Of a stretch of DNA of 64,000 bases, positions 21,747 to 29,917 are shown one piece after another. Origin of the DNA: JAOPZW01 sp963806015 (lineage in GTDB: Bacteria > Actinomycetota > Thermoleophilia > Solirubrobacterales > Solirubrobacteraceae); assembly GCA_963806015.1 (NCBI GenBank), contig CAWDWM010000005.1:1-64000 (forward strand), read 5' to 3'. Position 1 is the first letter of the stretch. The number at the start of each line of letters is the position of its first letter. The position numbers and the translations under genes are program-made. The notes beneath the pieces were generated by a model. The model saw only the letters and a program-made list of their open reading frames with translations. It did no database searches and was not told the DNA's origin.

Positions 21747-22334
21747 TCAGCTCCTGCGCAGCCCGGCGGAGACGACGGCCAACAGGGCCGCCTCGCCGGG
21801 GCCGGGGTTCTCGAAGTGATGGGGCAGGTCGGCGTCGAAGGTGACGCAGTCGCCGGTGGCCAGCTCGTGGCGCTCGCCGTCGATGTCGAGCACGACGGTG
21901 CCGCCCTCGACCACGGCGATCTCACGGCTGCCGGCCTCGTGCATCGGGGGATCGCCCGGGCCGCCGGTCTGGGCGCCGGGCGCGAGGACGTGGCGGCTGA
22001 GCTCGGCGCGCTGGCCGGGCAGCGGCGCGGTCAGGACCTCGACGCGATGGCCGGCCTGCGGCGAGCCGCCGCTGCGACGCTCGCCGGCGCGCACGATGGT
22101 CACCGTGCCCGCCTCGTCGAGGCGCAGGAGCTGGCTGAGGCGCAGCTCCAGCCCTCCGGCGATGCGGCTGGCGATCTGCAGCGTCGGGCTCGTCTCACCG
22201 CGCTCGACCTGGCTGAGCATCGGGGCGCTGACGCCCGAGCGCTCGGCGAGGTCGCGCAGCGAGAGGTCCATCGCCTCGCGCAGCGCCCGCACCCGCGGGC
22301 CGATGTGGATGTGGATCTCCTCGGCGACAGCCAC
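21747..22334 (-). CDS. XRE-cupin transcriptional regulator
   Basis: 195 residues. N-terminal XRE helix-turn-helix (residues ~8-65: VRALREAMDLSLRDLAERSG, SAPMLSQVERGETSPTLQIA) and C-terminal cupin barrel (~115-190: MHEAGSREIAVVEGGTVVLD, DADLPHHFENPG). The cupin usually senses a small metabolite. GTG 22334 is chosen because the helix-turn-helix begins right after it and a palindrome lies just upstream; codons further upstream would cross that palindrome. It is the first gene of the leuCD operon (gap 7 nt), so it probably controls itself and leuCD. Ligand not identifiable. Confidence 0.88.
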   Translation of the reverse strand: MAVAEEIHIHIGPRVRALREAMDLSLRDLAERSGVSAPMLSQVERGETSPTLQIASRIAGGLELRLSQLLRLDEAGTVTIVRAGERRSGGSPQAGHRVEVLTAPLPGQRAELSRHVLAPGAQTGGPGDPPMHEAGSREIAVVEGGTVVLDIDGERHELATGDCVTFDADLPHHFENPGPGEAALLAVVSAGLRRS

Positions 22335-22343
22335 GATACAAAC

Positions 22344-22359
22344 GTATGCTATCGCATAC
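22344..22359. promoter_or_regulatory. Palindromic operator before the XRE-cupin-leuCD operon
   Basis: GTATGC-TATC-GCATAC is a perfect 6-bp inverted repeat in AT-richer DNA, with a further half-site-like GATACA at 22335-22340. It overlaps a -10-like TAGCAT (22346-22351 on the minus strand), so binding would block transcription. The neighbouring XRE-cupin protein is the natural ligand. Confidence 0.6.
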
Positions 22360-22395
22360 AGTGGCGTGAGGGGTCGGCCGATCGCCTGTCCCCCG

Positions 22396-22401
22396 TAGGC
22401 T
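22396..22401 (+). promoter_or_regulatory. -10 element of the patatin-like gene (leaderless type)
   Basis: TAGGCT ending 7 nt before the GTG at 22409, with no room for a Shine-Dalgarno. Confidence 0.45.
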
Positions 22402-22408
22402 GGGGCGG

Positions 22409-23293
22409 GTGCCCGTTTTCGTCGCACCCGACGTCCTCGTCCTCGCCGCGGGCGGCGTCATCGGCGAGACCTGGATGACCGGCGTCCTCGCCGGCATCGA
22501 GGACCAGTCCGGTGCCGACATGCGCGCGGTGGAGTCCTTCGTGGGCACATCCGCCGGCGCGATCGTGGGCGCGCGCCTGGCGGCGGGCAAGCCGTTGCGC
22601 CGCCCGCCGGGGCCCGCCTCGTCACCGCCGGCGTCCGAGGCCGACGGCGAACGCCGCGGCCTGCTGCGCAACGCCGCGCGCTGGGGATGGGCCGCGACCT
22701 CGCCGCTGGCCCCGGTGGCCACCGCGGTCTCGGCACCCGGCGGCGCGCTGCTGCGCTCGGCGATGCTGTCGCGCGCCCCCGAGACCGGGCGCACGCTCGG
22801 GCGGCTGCACGACGAGCTCGAGCGCTCCGGCGCTCGCTTCGACGGGCGCCTGCGCGTGTGCTGCGTGGACCGGCGCTCGGGCCGGCGCGTCGTGTTCGGG
22901 GCGCCCGGCGCGCCCCGCGCCACCGTGGCCGATGCGGTGACGGCGTCGTGCTCCATCCCGTGGGTCTTCGCCCCCGTGCGCATCGGCGAGCGCGACTACG
23001 TCGACGGCGGCGTGTGGAGCGTCACCAACCTCGATGCCGCCCCCGCCCGCCGCGACACCGAGGTCCTGTGCCTGGACCCGACGGCGTCGCTGCGCTCGCC
23101 GCTGCGCCAGGCCTTCCGCGTGGCCATCGCGGTCGAGCTGCAGGTGCTGCGCCGGCGCGGCGCCCGCGTGCGCCACGTCGGCCCCGACGCCGAGGCGGCC
23201 GAGGCGATGGGGACGGACTTGATGGCCACCGGGCAGTCCGCCGCGGCGCTGGCGGCCGGGCACCGCCAGGGCCGCGCGCTGGCCGCCGGCTGA
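22409..23293 (+). CDS. Patatin-like phospholipase/acyl hydrolase
   Basis: 294 residues with the patatin Ser-Asp dyad: Ser48 in FVGTSAGAIVGARLAAG and Asp199 in DYVDGGVWSVTN. The oxyanion-type glycine loop is AAGGVIGE (residues 13-20). The family hydrolyses acyl esters of lipids. No signal peptide; likely cytoplasmic or membrane-associated. A 40-residue Pro/Arg-rich insert follows the active serine. It is divergent from the XRE-cupin gene with about 75 bp between. Substrate unknown. Confidence 0.87.
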   Translation: MPVFVAPDVLVLAAGGVIGETWMTGVLAGIEDQSGADMRAVESFVGTSAGAIVGARLAAGKPLRRPPGPASSPPASEADGERRGLLRNAARWGWAATSPLAPVATAVSAPGGALLRSAMLSRAPETGRTLGRLHDELERSGARFDGRLRVCCVDRRSGRRVVFGAPGAPRATVADAVTASCSIPWVFAPVRIGERDYVDGGVWSVTNLDAAPARRDTEVLCLDPTASLRSPLRQAFRVAIAVELQVLRRRGARVRHVGPDAEAAEAMGTDLMATGQSAAALAAGHRQGRALAAG

Positions 23294-23318
23294 GGGAACC
23301 GACCGCATCCGAGCGGCG

Positions 23319-23324
23319 TATCGT
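23319..23324 (+). promoter_or_regulatory. -10 element of the secreted-protein gene (leaderless type)
   Basis: TATCGT ending 6 nt before the ATG at 23331. Confidence 0.45.
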
Positions 23325-23330
23325 CGCGAG

Positions 23331-23918
23331 ATGAGGCTCGCACCCGCCACCGCGGTCGTCGTCCTGGGCGCCGCGCTCGTCGCCGGCGGCGACTCGCACT
23401 CGGCGCCCGGCGCCGCGACGTGCCCCGTCTCACAGGTGCGCTACGACGGGTGTGGCGGCGGCGACCACAGCATGGATCGCACCCCGTGGCTGCGCGGACG
23501 GCCCACCACGGCCGGGCTGGCTGCCGTGCTGTGGTACTGGCCGCAGGAATGGACCGACCGCCATCGGCCCCACGCGGCGATCTACACCGGCGGGGAGATG
23601 CCCCAGGGGTGGTCGACCAAGGTCCTGTGGACCTTCGTGGGCCGGGCGCAGCGCGGCCGGGGCGGGCACGAGCTCGTGGTGAAGGGCACGCGCCTGGATG
23701 CGCGCGGGACCTTCACCCAGCACTTCGGCGCGATCTCCTACGGCGGCCGGCGCCGGGCGCCATCGTTCGCGTCGATCATCGACGTGCCCAAGGCCGGCTG
23801 CTGGCGGCTGGACGTCGCGACCGCGCAGCTGCGCGCCAGTGTCGTCGTGCGGGTGGATGTGCAGGGCCTGGGCGCCGGCGGCGACCGCGGCGGCGCGCAC
23901 CGTTCAGGCACGCCTTGA
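23331..23918 (+). CDS. Hypothetical secreted protein
   Basis: 195 residues. The N-terminus MRLAPATAVVVLGAALVAGG looks like a signal peptide with a cut near residues 19-29. The mature part has three cysteines (TCPVS, DGCGGG, KAGCWRLDV) and a Trp-rich middle (AAVLWYWPQEWTD, STKVLWTFVG). The last third (FASIIDVPKAGCWRLDV then short hydrophobic strands) looks like a small beta-sandwich. No family recognised. It follows the patatin-like gene but has its own close -10. It ends 3 nt from the convergent peptidase gene. Confidence 0.7.
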   Translation: MRLAPATAVVVLGAALVAGGDSHSAPGAATCPVSQVRYDGCGGGDHSMDRTPWLRGRPTTAGLAAVLWYWPQEWTDRHRPHAAIYTGGEMPQGWSTKVLWTFVGRAQRGRGGHELVVKGTRLDARGTFTQHFGAISYGGRRRAPSFASIIDVPKAGCWRLDVATAQLRASVVVRVDVQGLGAGGDRGGAHRSGTP

Positions 23919-23921
23919 TCG

Positions 23922-25109
23922 TCACGCCGCGAATTGCATCGCAACGCGCGCGATCGTGCGCGCCAGCGTCACGAGGTCCTCGACGCGGACGCGCTCGTCG
24001 ACCGCGTGGGCGAGCTCGATGCCCGGCGTGCCCGCCATCACCGTCGGGATCCCCCGCGCGGTCCACAGGCGCATGTCGGCGCCCCACGGGACGCCGGCGA
24101 GCGCCGCCTCGCGGCCCAGCTCAGCGCTCAGCGCATCGCGGACGAGCGTCGTGAACGGATGCCCCGCGTCGGTCTCGCCGGGGGCGAACTGCCCGCCCGC
24201 CCAGCTCAGCCGCGCCTGCGGGCAGGCCCCGGCGACCGCCGCCTCGACGCCGGCGCGCGCGGCCACGACGTCCTCCCCCACGCGCACCGGCGCGCGGCCC
24301 TCGAAGCGCAGGCGATCGGGGACGCTGCTGGACCACTCCCCCGCCTCCAGGCGCCCGACGAGCAGCGGGTAGGGCAGCTCGAGGGCGCGCATGAGCGGGT
24401 GCGCGACGTCGGCGTTGAGCGCGCGCTCGTGCTCGGCCAGGGCCTGATGCAGCGGCACGTAGCGGTCGATGGCCGAGATGCCCTCCAGGCGATGGGCGGC
24501 GTGCGCCGCGACGCCGGGGACCACGCCCTCGAAGGTCAGCGCGCCGGCGTGCGCGCAGACGACGTCGAAGCCGGTCGGCTCGGCGATCAGGCACGCGTCG
24601 AACGCGGCGTCGCGCTCGAGCGCGGCGAAGGCGCCCAGCCCGCCGTCCTCCTCCGAGGCCACGACCACGAGGACGACGTCAGCCGCCGCGCCACCGGCCC
24701 GGGCCACCTCGGCCAGGGCATGCAGCGCGGCCACCACGGCGCCCTTCATGTCGACGCTGCCGCGGCCGTAGAGCCAGCCGTCCTCCAGCGCCCCCGACCA
24801 CGGGCCGTGGCGCCACGGCACCGTCCCCTCGGGCACGGTGTCGATGTGGCCGCTGACCGCCAGCCGGCCGGCGCCCTGTCCGCCGACCTCGACGGTCAGG
24901 CCCCACAGCTCGCCGCGTGGCGCCTCCTCGCCGGGATGCGCGGGATGGGCCCGCAGCGCCGCGAGGTCGTGCTCGTGCAGGTCGGCGCGCAGGCCGAGCC
25001 CGTCGGCCAGCGCGGCCAGCCGCTCCAGCGCGGCGCGCTCGTTGCCCGTCGCGCTGGGGACCTGCACGAGCGCGGCCGCATCGCCGGCCAGCGCTCGCGC
25101 GTCGATCAC
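23922..25109 (-). CDS. M20-family metallopeptidase (ArgE/DapE-type deacylase)
   Basis: 395 residues. Dizinc hydrolase of acylated amino acids or peptides. Metal and catalytic motifs: VSGHIDTVPEG (His, Asp), GRGSVDMKGAVVAAL (Asp), VVASEEDGGLGAF (Glu-Glu) and LIAEPTGFD. A lid domain is inserted at about 175-290. GTG 25109 overlaps the leuA stop as GTGA, so it is translated with leuA. The link to leucine synthesis is unclear; an acylated amino acid is a plausible substrate. Acetylornithine, succinyl-diaminopimelate and other deacylases cannot be separated by eye. Confidence 0.88.
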   Translation of the reverse strand: MIDARALAGDAAALVQVPSATGNERAALERLAALADGLGLRADLHEHDLAALRAHPAHPGEEAPRGELWGLTVEVGGQGAGRLAVSGHIDTVPEGTVPWRHGPWSGALEDGWLYGRGSVDMKGAVVAALHALAEVARAGGAAADVVLVVVASEEDGGLGAFAALERDAAFDACLIAEPTGFDVVCAHAGALTFEGVVPGVAAHAAHRLEGISAIDRYVPLHQALAEHERALNADVAHPLMRALELPYPLLVGRLEAGEWSSSVPDRLRFEGRAPVRVGEDVVAARAGVEAAVAGACPQARLSWAGGQFAPGETDAGHPFTTLVRDALSAELGREAALAGVPWGADMRLWTARGIPTVMAGTPGIELAHAVDERVRVEDLVTLARTIARVAMQFAA

Positions 25110-26728
25110 GGCGTGGCGAGCTCCGCGGTCGGCTCGACGTCCTCGGCGGCCCCGTCCTGGATGCGCCGCACGGCGTTGGTGAGCGCGCGCGCATAGGCGA
25201 TGCCCGCCGCCTCGATGATGTCGGTGGTCACCGCCTGGCCGGCGCCCGTGGCGCGCTCGCGCAGGAGCACGCCGGGCAGGCCCACGCGCTCGCCCGCGTT
25301 CGCCCCCAGCTCGACGACGACCGAGACCTCGCCGAGAGCGTCCTGGCCGCCGGTGACCGCGTCCACGCGGAACTCGCGCAGCCGGGCGTCGAGCCCGGTG
25401 GCGGCGTTGATGGCGCGGAAGACCGCGTCGATCGGGCCGTCGCCGGTGAACGAGCCCTGGACCTCGTCGCCGGCGGGTGTGCGCACGCCCACCGTGGCAT
25501 GCGGCGGACGGCGCGATGAGGCCTCGACGTCGAACCACTCCAGCGTGTAGGCGGCGCGATCTTCGCGCAGCTCGTCGGTCACGAGCGCCTCGAGGTCCAT
25601 CGCCGTGACCTGCTTCTTCTTGTCCGCCAGCTCCTTGAAGCGCTTGAAGGCGGTGTTGAGGACCTGGCCGTCGACCTGATAGCCCAGCTCCTCGAGCGCC
25701 GCGCGCAGCGCATGGCGGCCCGAGTGCTTGCCCAGCACGAGCTGGTTGGCGTCCAGCCCCACCGTGGTCGCGTCCATGATCTCGTAGGTCGAGCGCTCCT
25801 TGAGGATCCCGTCCTGGTGGATGCCCGACTCGTGGGCGAAGGCGTTGCGCCCGACGATCGCCTTGTTGGGCTGCACGGGATAGCCGGTCAGGCGGCTGAC
25901 CAGGCGGCTGGAGCGCGCGATCTCGCGGGTGACGACGCCGGTGCTCAGCCCGACGTCGGCCTGGCGGGTGTGCAGCAGCATCACGATCTCCTCGAGCGAG
26001 GCGTTGCCCGCGCGCTCGCCGATGCCGTTGATCGCGCACTCGACCTGACGCGCGCCGGCCAGCACGCCGGCGAACGAGTTGGCCACCGCCAGCCCGAGGT
26101 CGTCGTGGCAATGGACCGAGAGCACGGCGTCGCGCAGGGCCGGCACGCGCTCGTAGAGGCTGGTCAGGAAGGCCGCGTACTCCTGCGGCATCGCGTAGCC
26201 GACGGTGTCGGGGATGTTGATCGTCGTCGCGCCCTCGTCGAGCGCGATCTGGATGACCTCGGCCGTGAACTCGAGGTCGGCGCGCGTGGCGTCCATGGGC
26301 GAGAACTCGACGTCCTCGCAGAACTCGCGGGCCTGCGCCACCGAGGCCCGGGCCAGGCCCTTGACGTCCTCGCGCGTGCTCTGCAGCTGGTGGACGATGT
26401 GGATGTCGGAGGTCGAGACGAAGGTGTGGATGCGCGGGCGCTCGGCGTCGCGCACCGCCTCCCACGCGCGCTCGACGTCGGCGGGATTGGCGCGCGCCAG
26501 GCCGGCGATCACCGGTCCATGGACCTCGCGGGCGATCGCCCGCACGGCTTCGAAGTCGCCGGGCGAGGCGATCGGGAAGCCCGCCTCGATGATGTCGACG
26601 CCCAGGCGCGCGAGCTGGTGGGCGATCTCGAGCTTCTCGGTCGTGTTGAGCGAGATGCCCGGCGACTGCTCGCCGTCGCGCAGCGTGGTGTCGAAGATCA
26701 GTACTCGGTCAGGGCTTTCGGATGGCAT
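25106..26728 (-). CDS. leuA: 2-isopropylmalate synthase
   Basis: Condenses acetyl-CoA with 2-oxoisovalerate, the committed step of leucine synthesis. 540 residues. Motifs: FDTTLRDGEQSPGISLNTTE, EAGFPIASPGDFEAV, metal ligands in SVHCHDDLGLAVANSFAG, NGIGERAGNASLEEIVMLL and FAHESGIHQDGILKE. The C-terminal LeuA dimer domain is complete, so leucine feedback inhibition is expected. It has an unusual 185-nt upstream region holding a leucine-rich leader peptide gene and alternative hairpins (26755-26892), which points to attenuation. Confidence 0.97.
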   Translation of the reverse strand: MPSESPDRVLIFDTTLRDGEQSPGISLNTTEKLEIAHQLARLGVDIIEAGFPIASPGDFEAVRAIAREVHGPVIAGLARANPADVERAWEAVRDAERPRIHTFVSTSDIHIVHQLQSTREDVKGLARASVAQAREFCEDVEFSPMDATRADLEFTAEVIQIALDEGATTINIPDTVGYAMPQEYAAFLTSLYERVPALRDAVLSVHCHDDLGLAVANSFAGVLAGARQVECAINGIGERAGNASLEEIVMLLHTRQADVGLSTGVVTREIARSSRLVSRLTGYPVQPNKAIVGRNAFAHESGIHQDGILKERSTYEIMDATTVGLDANQLVLGKHSGRHALRAALEELGYQVDGQVLNTAFKRFKELADKKKQVTAMDLEALVTDELREDRAAYTLEWFDVEASSRRPPHATVGVRTPAGDEVQGSFTGDGPIDAVFRAINAATGLDARLREFRVDAVTGGQDALGEVSVVVELGANAGERVGLPGVLLRERATGAGQAVTTDIIEAAGIAYARALTNAVRRIQDGAAEDVEPTAELATP

Positions 26729-26754
26729 GTCGTCCTCTCGATGGGCTTCGTCCT

Positions 26755-26792
26755 GCGGCTTCTCTCGTAGTCGGTTTGCGGCTCGCGGCCGC
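26755..26792 (-). promoter_or_regulatory. Candidate alternative hairpins in the leuA leader
   Basis: After the leader-peptide stop, the transcript has GCGGC (26788-26792), loop CGCGA, GCCGC (26778-26782). A second GCCGC lies at 26755-26759, so one arm can pair with either partner. A C6/G6 run at 26802-26815 inside the end of the leader peptide gives a third stem. There is no U-tract, so control might act at the leuA ribosome site (GAGAGGA, about 26732-26738). Folding is inferred by eye. Confidence 0.4.
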
Positions 26793-26798
26793 CACGCG

Positions 26799-26852
26799 CT
26801 ATTCCCCCCGAGGGGGGAGGATGAGAAGTCGGAGGGCGAGCGAGAACGTCAT
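26799..26852 (-). CDS. leuL: leuA leader peptide, leucine-rich (17 residues)
   Basis: An ORF too short for routine gene calling, reading MTFSLALRLLILPPRGE then TAG. Five of residues 5-12 are Leu, with one Ile, typical of the control codons of a leucine attenuator. It starts 10 nt after a -10-like TACGCT and stops 70 nt before leuA. The Leu codons are CTC/CTT. The 3' end of the ORF runs through a CCCCCC/GGGGGG stem, so a ribosome stalled at the Leu codons would change leader folding. Attenuation of leuA is known in other actinobacteria. Expression here is inferred. Confidence 0.65.
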   Translation of the reverse strand: MTFSLALRLLILPPRGE

Positions 26853-26862
26853 GCGCGTCAGA

Positions 26863-26892
26863 AGCGTAGCCCAGCCCCGGCGCGGCGCGCAA
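26863..26892 (-). promoter_or_regulatory. leuL-leuA promoter
   Basis: On the minus strand: TTGCGC (26887-26892), an 18-nt spacer, TACGCT (26863-26868). The -10 ends 10 nt before the leader ATG, so the leader peptide would be translated from a nearly leaderless message. Confidence 0.5.
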
Positions 26893-26914
26893 GGCGCCGC
26901 GCCCGGACCCGGCA

Positions 26915-27331
26915 TCACTCGGGCGCGCGGACGACGAGAACCGGCCGCTCGGAGAGGTGCAGCAGCCGCGTCGGCGTCGACCCGACGAGCGCGCTCTTGA
27001 GCGGGCGCTCGCCGTAGGAGCCGACGGCGATGAGGCGCGCGTCGTGCTCGTCGGCCACCTCGATCAGCGCCTCGGCCGGCGAGGACTCGCGCAGGACGAG
27101 CTCGACCTCGACGCCGGCCTCGCGGGCCACGCTGCGCGCCTCCTCGAGCACCGTGCGGCCGTGCTCGCGCAGAACCTCCTCGTAGTCGTGGACCTCGCCC
27201 CCGAGCCGGCTGACCTGATGGGCGAACACGACCACGAGCGAGTCGCCCAGCTCGGCGGCCAGTGCCGTGACGGCGTGCAGTACGGCACGCGCGCCCTCGG
27301 TTCCGTCGTAGCCCAGCACCTGCTTGGCCAT
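26915..27331 (-). CDS. Universal stress protein (UspA family)
   Basis: 138 residues, single Usp domain. KQVLGYDGTEGARAVLHAV forms the first strand and helix. The C-terminal VGSYGERPLKSALVGSTPTR fits the G-2X-G-9X-G-S/T ATP-binding loop, so it is likely the ATP-binding type. It starts 1 nt after the APC permease stop; Usp domains often regulate the transporter they travel with. Downstream lies the leuA promoter. Confidence 0.9.
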   Translation of the reverse strand: MAKQVLGYDGTEGARAVLHAVTALAAELGDSLVVVFAHQVSRLGGEVHDYEEVLREHGRTVLEEARSVAREAGVEVELVLRESSPAEALIEVADEHDARLIAVGSYGERPLKSALVGSTPTRLLHLSERPVLVVRAPE

Positions 27332-27332
27332 C

Positions 27333-28883
27333 TCAGACCTCCGGTCCGGTTGCGGGGGCGCCCGCGAGCACCGCCGGGTCGACGACCTCGGGCCGGCGCG
27401 AGAAGAACTCGCGGTGGCCGGCGGACCGCCACCACAGCATGAGCAGCACGCCGAAGAGCATCGAGCCGATCCCGATGACCAACGGCGGTCCGAGGCCGAG
27501 CCACGAGTCGCCGGACTCGGAGTTGGCCGGGTCGCTCAGGTCGATGCAGGACTTCACGAGGATGCCCAGCAGCATGAGCCCGCCGAGCGTCGGCAGCACG
27601 CCGATCATCACGAAGTTGCGCGCGCTGTTGAAGAGCTCGCGCCGGTAGTAGATGACGCAGGCGAAGCCCGTGAGGCCGTAGTAGAAGGCGATCATCAGCC
27701 CCAGCGCCGCGATCGAGTCGAAGAGGATGTTCTCGCTGACGATCGTCAGCCCCACGTACCAGATGATCGACAGCGTCCCCATGAGGATGGTCGAGACGTG
27801 GGGCGTGAGGAAGCGCGGGTGGATGCGCCCCAGCGACTCGGGCATCGCCCGCGCCCGGGCCATCGACAGCGACGTGCGCGCGGTCGGCAGGATCGTGGTC
27901 TGGGTCGAGGCCGCCGCCGAGGTCAGCACCGCGATGATCAGCAGCTTGTCCAGCGGCGAGCCGAGGACCGCCGTGCCGAGCGCGCTGAAGATGTCGTCGG
28001 AGTGATCGATGAGATCCTGGGGGCCGTTGTAGGCCTGCGCGGCGACCGCCACGATGACGTACGTCGCGAGCAGGATGAAGGTGCTGACGACCGCGGCGCG
28101 GCCGGGCGTCTCGTTGGAGTTCTCGCTCTCCTCGTTGACGGTGACGGTGCTGTCCCAGCCCCAATAGATGAAGACCGACAGCAGCACCCCGTCGACGAAC
28201 GCGCTCCAGCTGTCGACCTGGAACGGGTTCAGCCACGAGAGGCTGGGGTCGACCGCGTTGGGTCCGGCGTCGCCGGCCGCCACCTTGACCAGGGCGACCA
28301 CCGAGAAGATGGCCAGGGTGATGAGCTCGGCGCCGAGCAGGCCGACCTGGGTGCGCGCTGACAGCTCGATGCCGTAGACGCAGATCGCGGTCATGATCAC
28401 GATCCACAGGATCCCGACGATGGTCACCGCCGTCGTCGAATCCGCCGCGCTCTGCCAGCCGAAGAGCCGGAAGCTGTAGAGGCCCGCGATCTGGGCCAGG
28501 TTGGCCATCACGATGATGTCGGCGACGATGATCGCCCAGCCGCCTATCCAGCCCGCGTATGGGCCCATCGCCCGGGTGACCCACGAGAATGTGGTGCCGC
28601 AGTCCGGATCGGCGCGGTTCATGTAGTAGTACGACGCCGCGATGAAGAGCATCGGGATGAAGGCGCACAGGAGGATCGCCGGCGACTGCAGGCCGATGCC
28701 GGCCACGCCCACCACGAGGCCGAGCGACGCGGCCAGGCTGTAGCCCGGCGCCGTCGAGGCGACGCCGATGACGACGTTGGAGACGAACCCGAGGGCGCCG
28801 GTCTTGAGCCCCTTGTCGCCCGGGGCAGAACCCAGGCCCGCCCCCACCGCCGGCGGCGGCGCTGCCATCGATCCGGATTCCAC
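27333..28883 (-). CDS. APC-family amino acid permease
   Basis: 516 residues with about 12 to 14 hydrophobic segments. The APC N-terminal signature LGFVSNVVIGVASTAPGYSL precedes helix 1, then MNRADPDCGTTFSWVTRAMG and GWAIIVADIIVMANLAQIAG. The charged VNEESENSNETPGRAA loop is typical of the amino acid/polyamine antiporter clade. GTG 28883 has GGAGGAGG 5-8 nt upstream, deciding the start. It forms a two-gene unit with the Usp gene. Substrate unknown. Confidence 0.9.
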   Translation of the reverse strand: MESGSMAAPPPAVGAGLGSAPGDKGLKTGALGFVSNVVIGVASTAPGYSLAASLGLVVGVAGIGLQSPAILLCAFIPMLFIAASYYYMNRADPDCGTTFSWVTRAMGPYAGWIGGWAIIVADIIVMANLAQIAGLYSFRLFGWQSAADSTTAVTIVGILWIVIMTAICVYGIELSARTQVGLLGAELITLAIFSVVALVKVAAGDAGPNAVDPSLSWLNPFQVDSWSAFVDGVLLSVFIYWGWDSTVTVNEESENSNETPGRAAVVSTFILLATYVIVAVAAQAYNGPQDLIDHSDDIFSALGTAVLGSPLDKLLIIAVLTSAAASTQTTILPTARTSLSMARARAMPESLGRIHPRFLTPHVSTILMGTLSIIWYVGLTIVSENILFDSIAALGLMIAFYYGLTGFACVIYYRRELFNSARNFVMIGVLPTLGGLMLLGILVKSCIDLSDPANSESGDSWLGLGPPLVIGIGSMLFGVLLMLWWRSAGHREFFSRRPEVVDPAVLAGAPATGPEV

Positions 28884-28996
28884 TTTCGCCTCCTCCTCGC
28901 TGAACGGGCCCTGTTGCGGCGCGACCCTACAGCCATCCACCGACGGTCGGGGTTGGGTTGTCCACGGTGGCGTGGTGCGGGCGCCGTGGCGCGAGG

Positions 28997-29002
28997 TACC
29001 TT
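28997..29002 (+). promoter_or_regulatory. -10 element of the ParB-like gene (leaderless type)
   Basis: TACCTT ending 9 nt before the TTG at 29012; it supports that TTG as the start. Confidence 0.45.
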
Positions 29003-29011
29003 GAGTAGAGC

Positions 29012-29866
29012 TTGCGCCCGCCCCTTGACACCGGCTTTCCCTCGGCCGACGCCCAGGACGACTTCCAGCGCGTTCGCCGGCGCCAGGTCATGTCGCGCCT
29101 GGCGCGCCGCGTGGGACGCGAGCCGGGCGACGTCGACGTCATCCTGCCCTACGACGAGGTGGTGGCGGCGCTGGGCTACCTCGACGAGGCCTACGTCGGG
29201 CTGCGCACCGTGCCGCTGGACTCGATCCTCGGCACCGTCGACCGCGCCAAGGGGTTCGACCGTCAGTTCCGCCCCACGACTGCGCGCGTGCGGGCGCGCT
29301 GGGAGCGGATCGCCAACGCCGTGCGGAGGGGGGAGCCGATGCCTCCGATCTCCCTCTTTCAGATCGGCGAGGTCTACTTCGTGCGCGACGGTCATCACCG
29401 CGTCTCGGTGGCCCGCGCGCTCGGGCGTACGGAGATCGACGCCTACGTCGTGGAGGTCCACACGCGGGTCGGCGCCGACCGCACGCTGCGCGTCGACGAC
29501 CTGCCCAAGAAGAGCCACGAGCGCCTCTTCCACGAGCGCGTCCCGCTGCCCAGCCGCGCCCGCGGGCGGATCAGCGTGACCGACGCGTGGGACTACGGCG
29601 TCCTGGCCGGAGCGGTGGAGGCGTGGGCCTTCCGGCTCATGCAGGACCGCGCGGAGTTCCTGGACCGCGCCAGCGCGGCGCGGCTGTGGTTCGACGAGGA
29701 GTACCAGCCCGTCGTCGAGATGCTGCGCGAGGCCGACATGCTCGGCGACGGCACGGAGACCGACGCCTACCTACGCGTCTCCAAGGAGCGCTACCGCCTG
29801 ATGCGCACGCACGAGTGGAGCGAGGACGTGCTCGCCCGCGTGCGCGAGGACGAGCGCGGCGGCTGA
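29012..29866 (+). CDS. ParB-like domain protein, stand-alone
   Basis: 284 residues. The middle MPPISLFQIGEVYFVRDGHH-RVSVARALGRTEIDAYVVEV resembles the ParB/sulfiredoxin-fold core: the DGHHR loop corresponds to the GNHR nucleotide-binding motif. There is no helix-turn-helix DNA-binding domain of true ParB, and no parA nearby. The C-terminal third is charged and helical (DRASAARLWFDEEYQPVVEM). TTG 29012 or ATG 29090 could start it; TTG is favoured by the -10 and the conserved-looking AQDDFQRVRRRQVMSRLARR helix. Role unknown; chromosome partitioning should not be assumed. Confidence 0.75.
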   Translation: MRPPLDTGFPSADAQDDFQRVRRRQVMSRLARRVGREPGDVDVILPYDEVVAALGYLDEAYVGLRTVPLDSILGTVDRAKGFDRQFRPTTARVRARWERIANAVRRGEPMPPISLFQIGEVYFVRDGHHRVSVARALGRTEIDAYVVEVHTRVGADRTLRVDDLPKKSHERLFHERVPLPSRARGRISVTDAWDYGVLAGAVEAWAFRLMQDRAEFLDRASAARLWFDEEYQPVVEMLREADMLGDGTETDAYLRVSKERYRLMRTHEWSEDVLARVREDERGG

Positions 29867-29872
29867 GCGCCT

Positions 29873-29907
29873 CGGCCCCGGCGAGCAGCGCTGCCTCGCC
29901 GGGGCCG
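29873..29907. terminator. Bidirectional terminator hairpin
   Basis: CGGCCCCGGCGAG (29873-29885) pairs perfectly over 13 bp with CTCGCCGGGGCCG (29895-29907) around a 9-nt loop. It lies between the convergent ParB-like and secreted-protein genes. Confidence 0.75.
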
Positions 29908-29917
29908 GCGCGGGGGC

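Noticed and set aside
29012..29866. True ParB partitioning protein with parS sites
   Set aside because: Only the ParB/sulfiredoxin-like core is recognisable; no helix-turn-helix domain, no parA and no TGTTTCACGTGAAACA-like site in the window.
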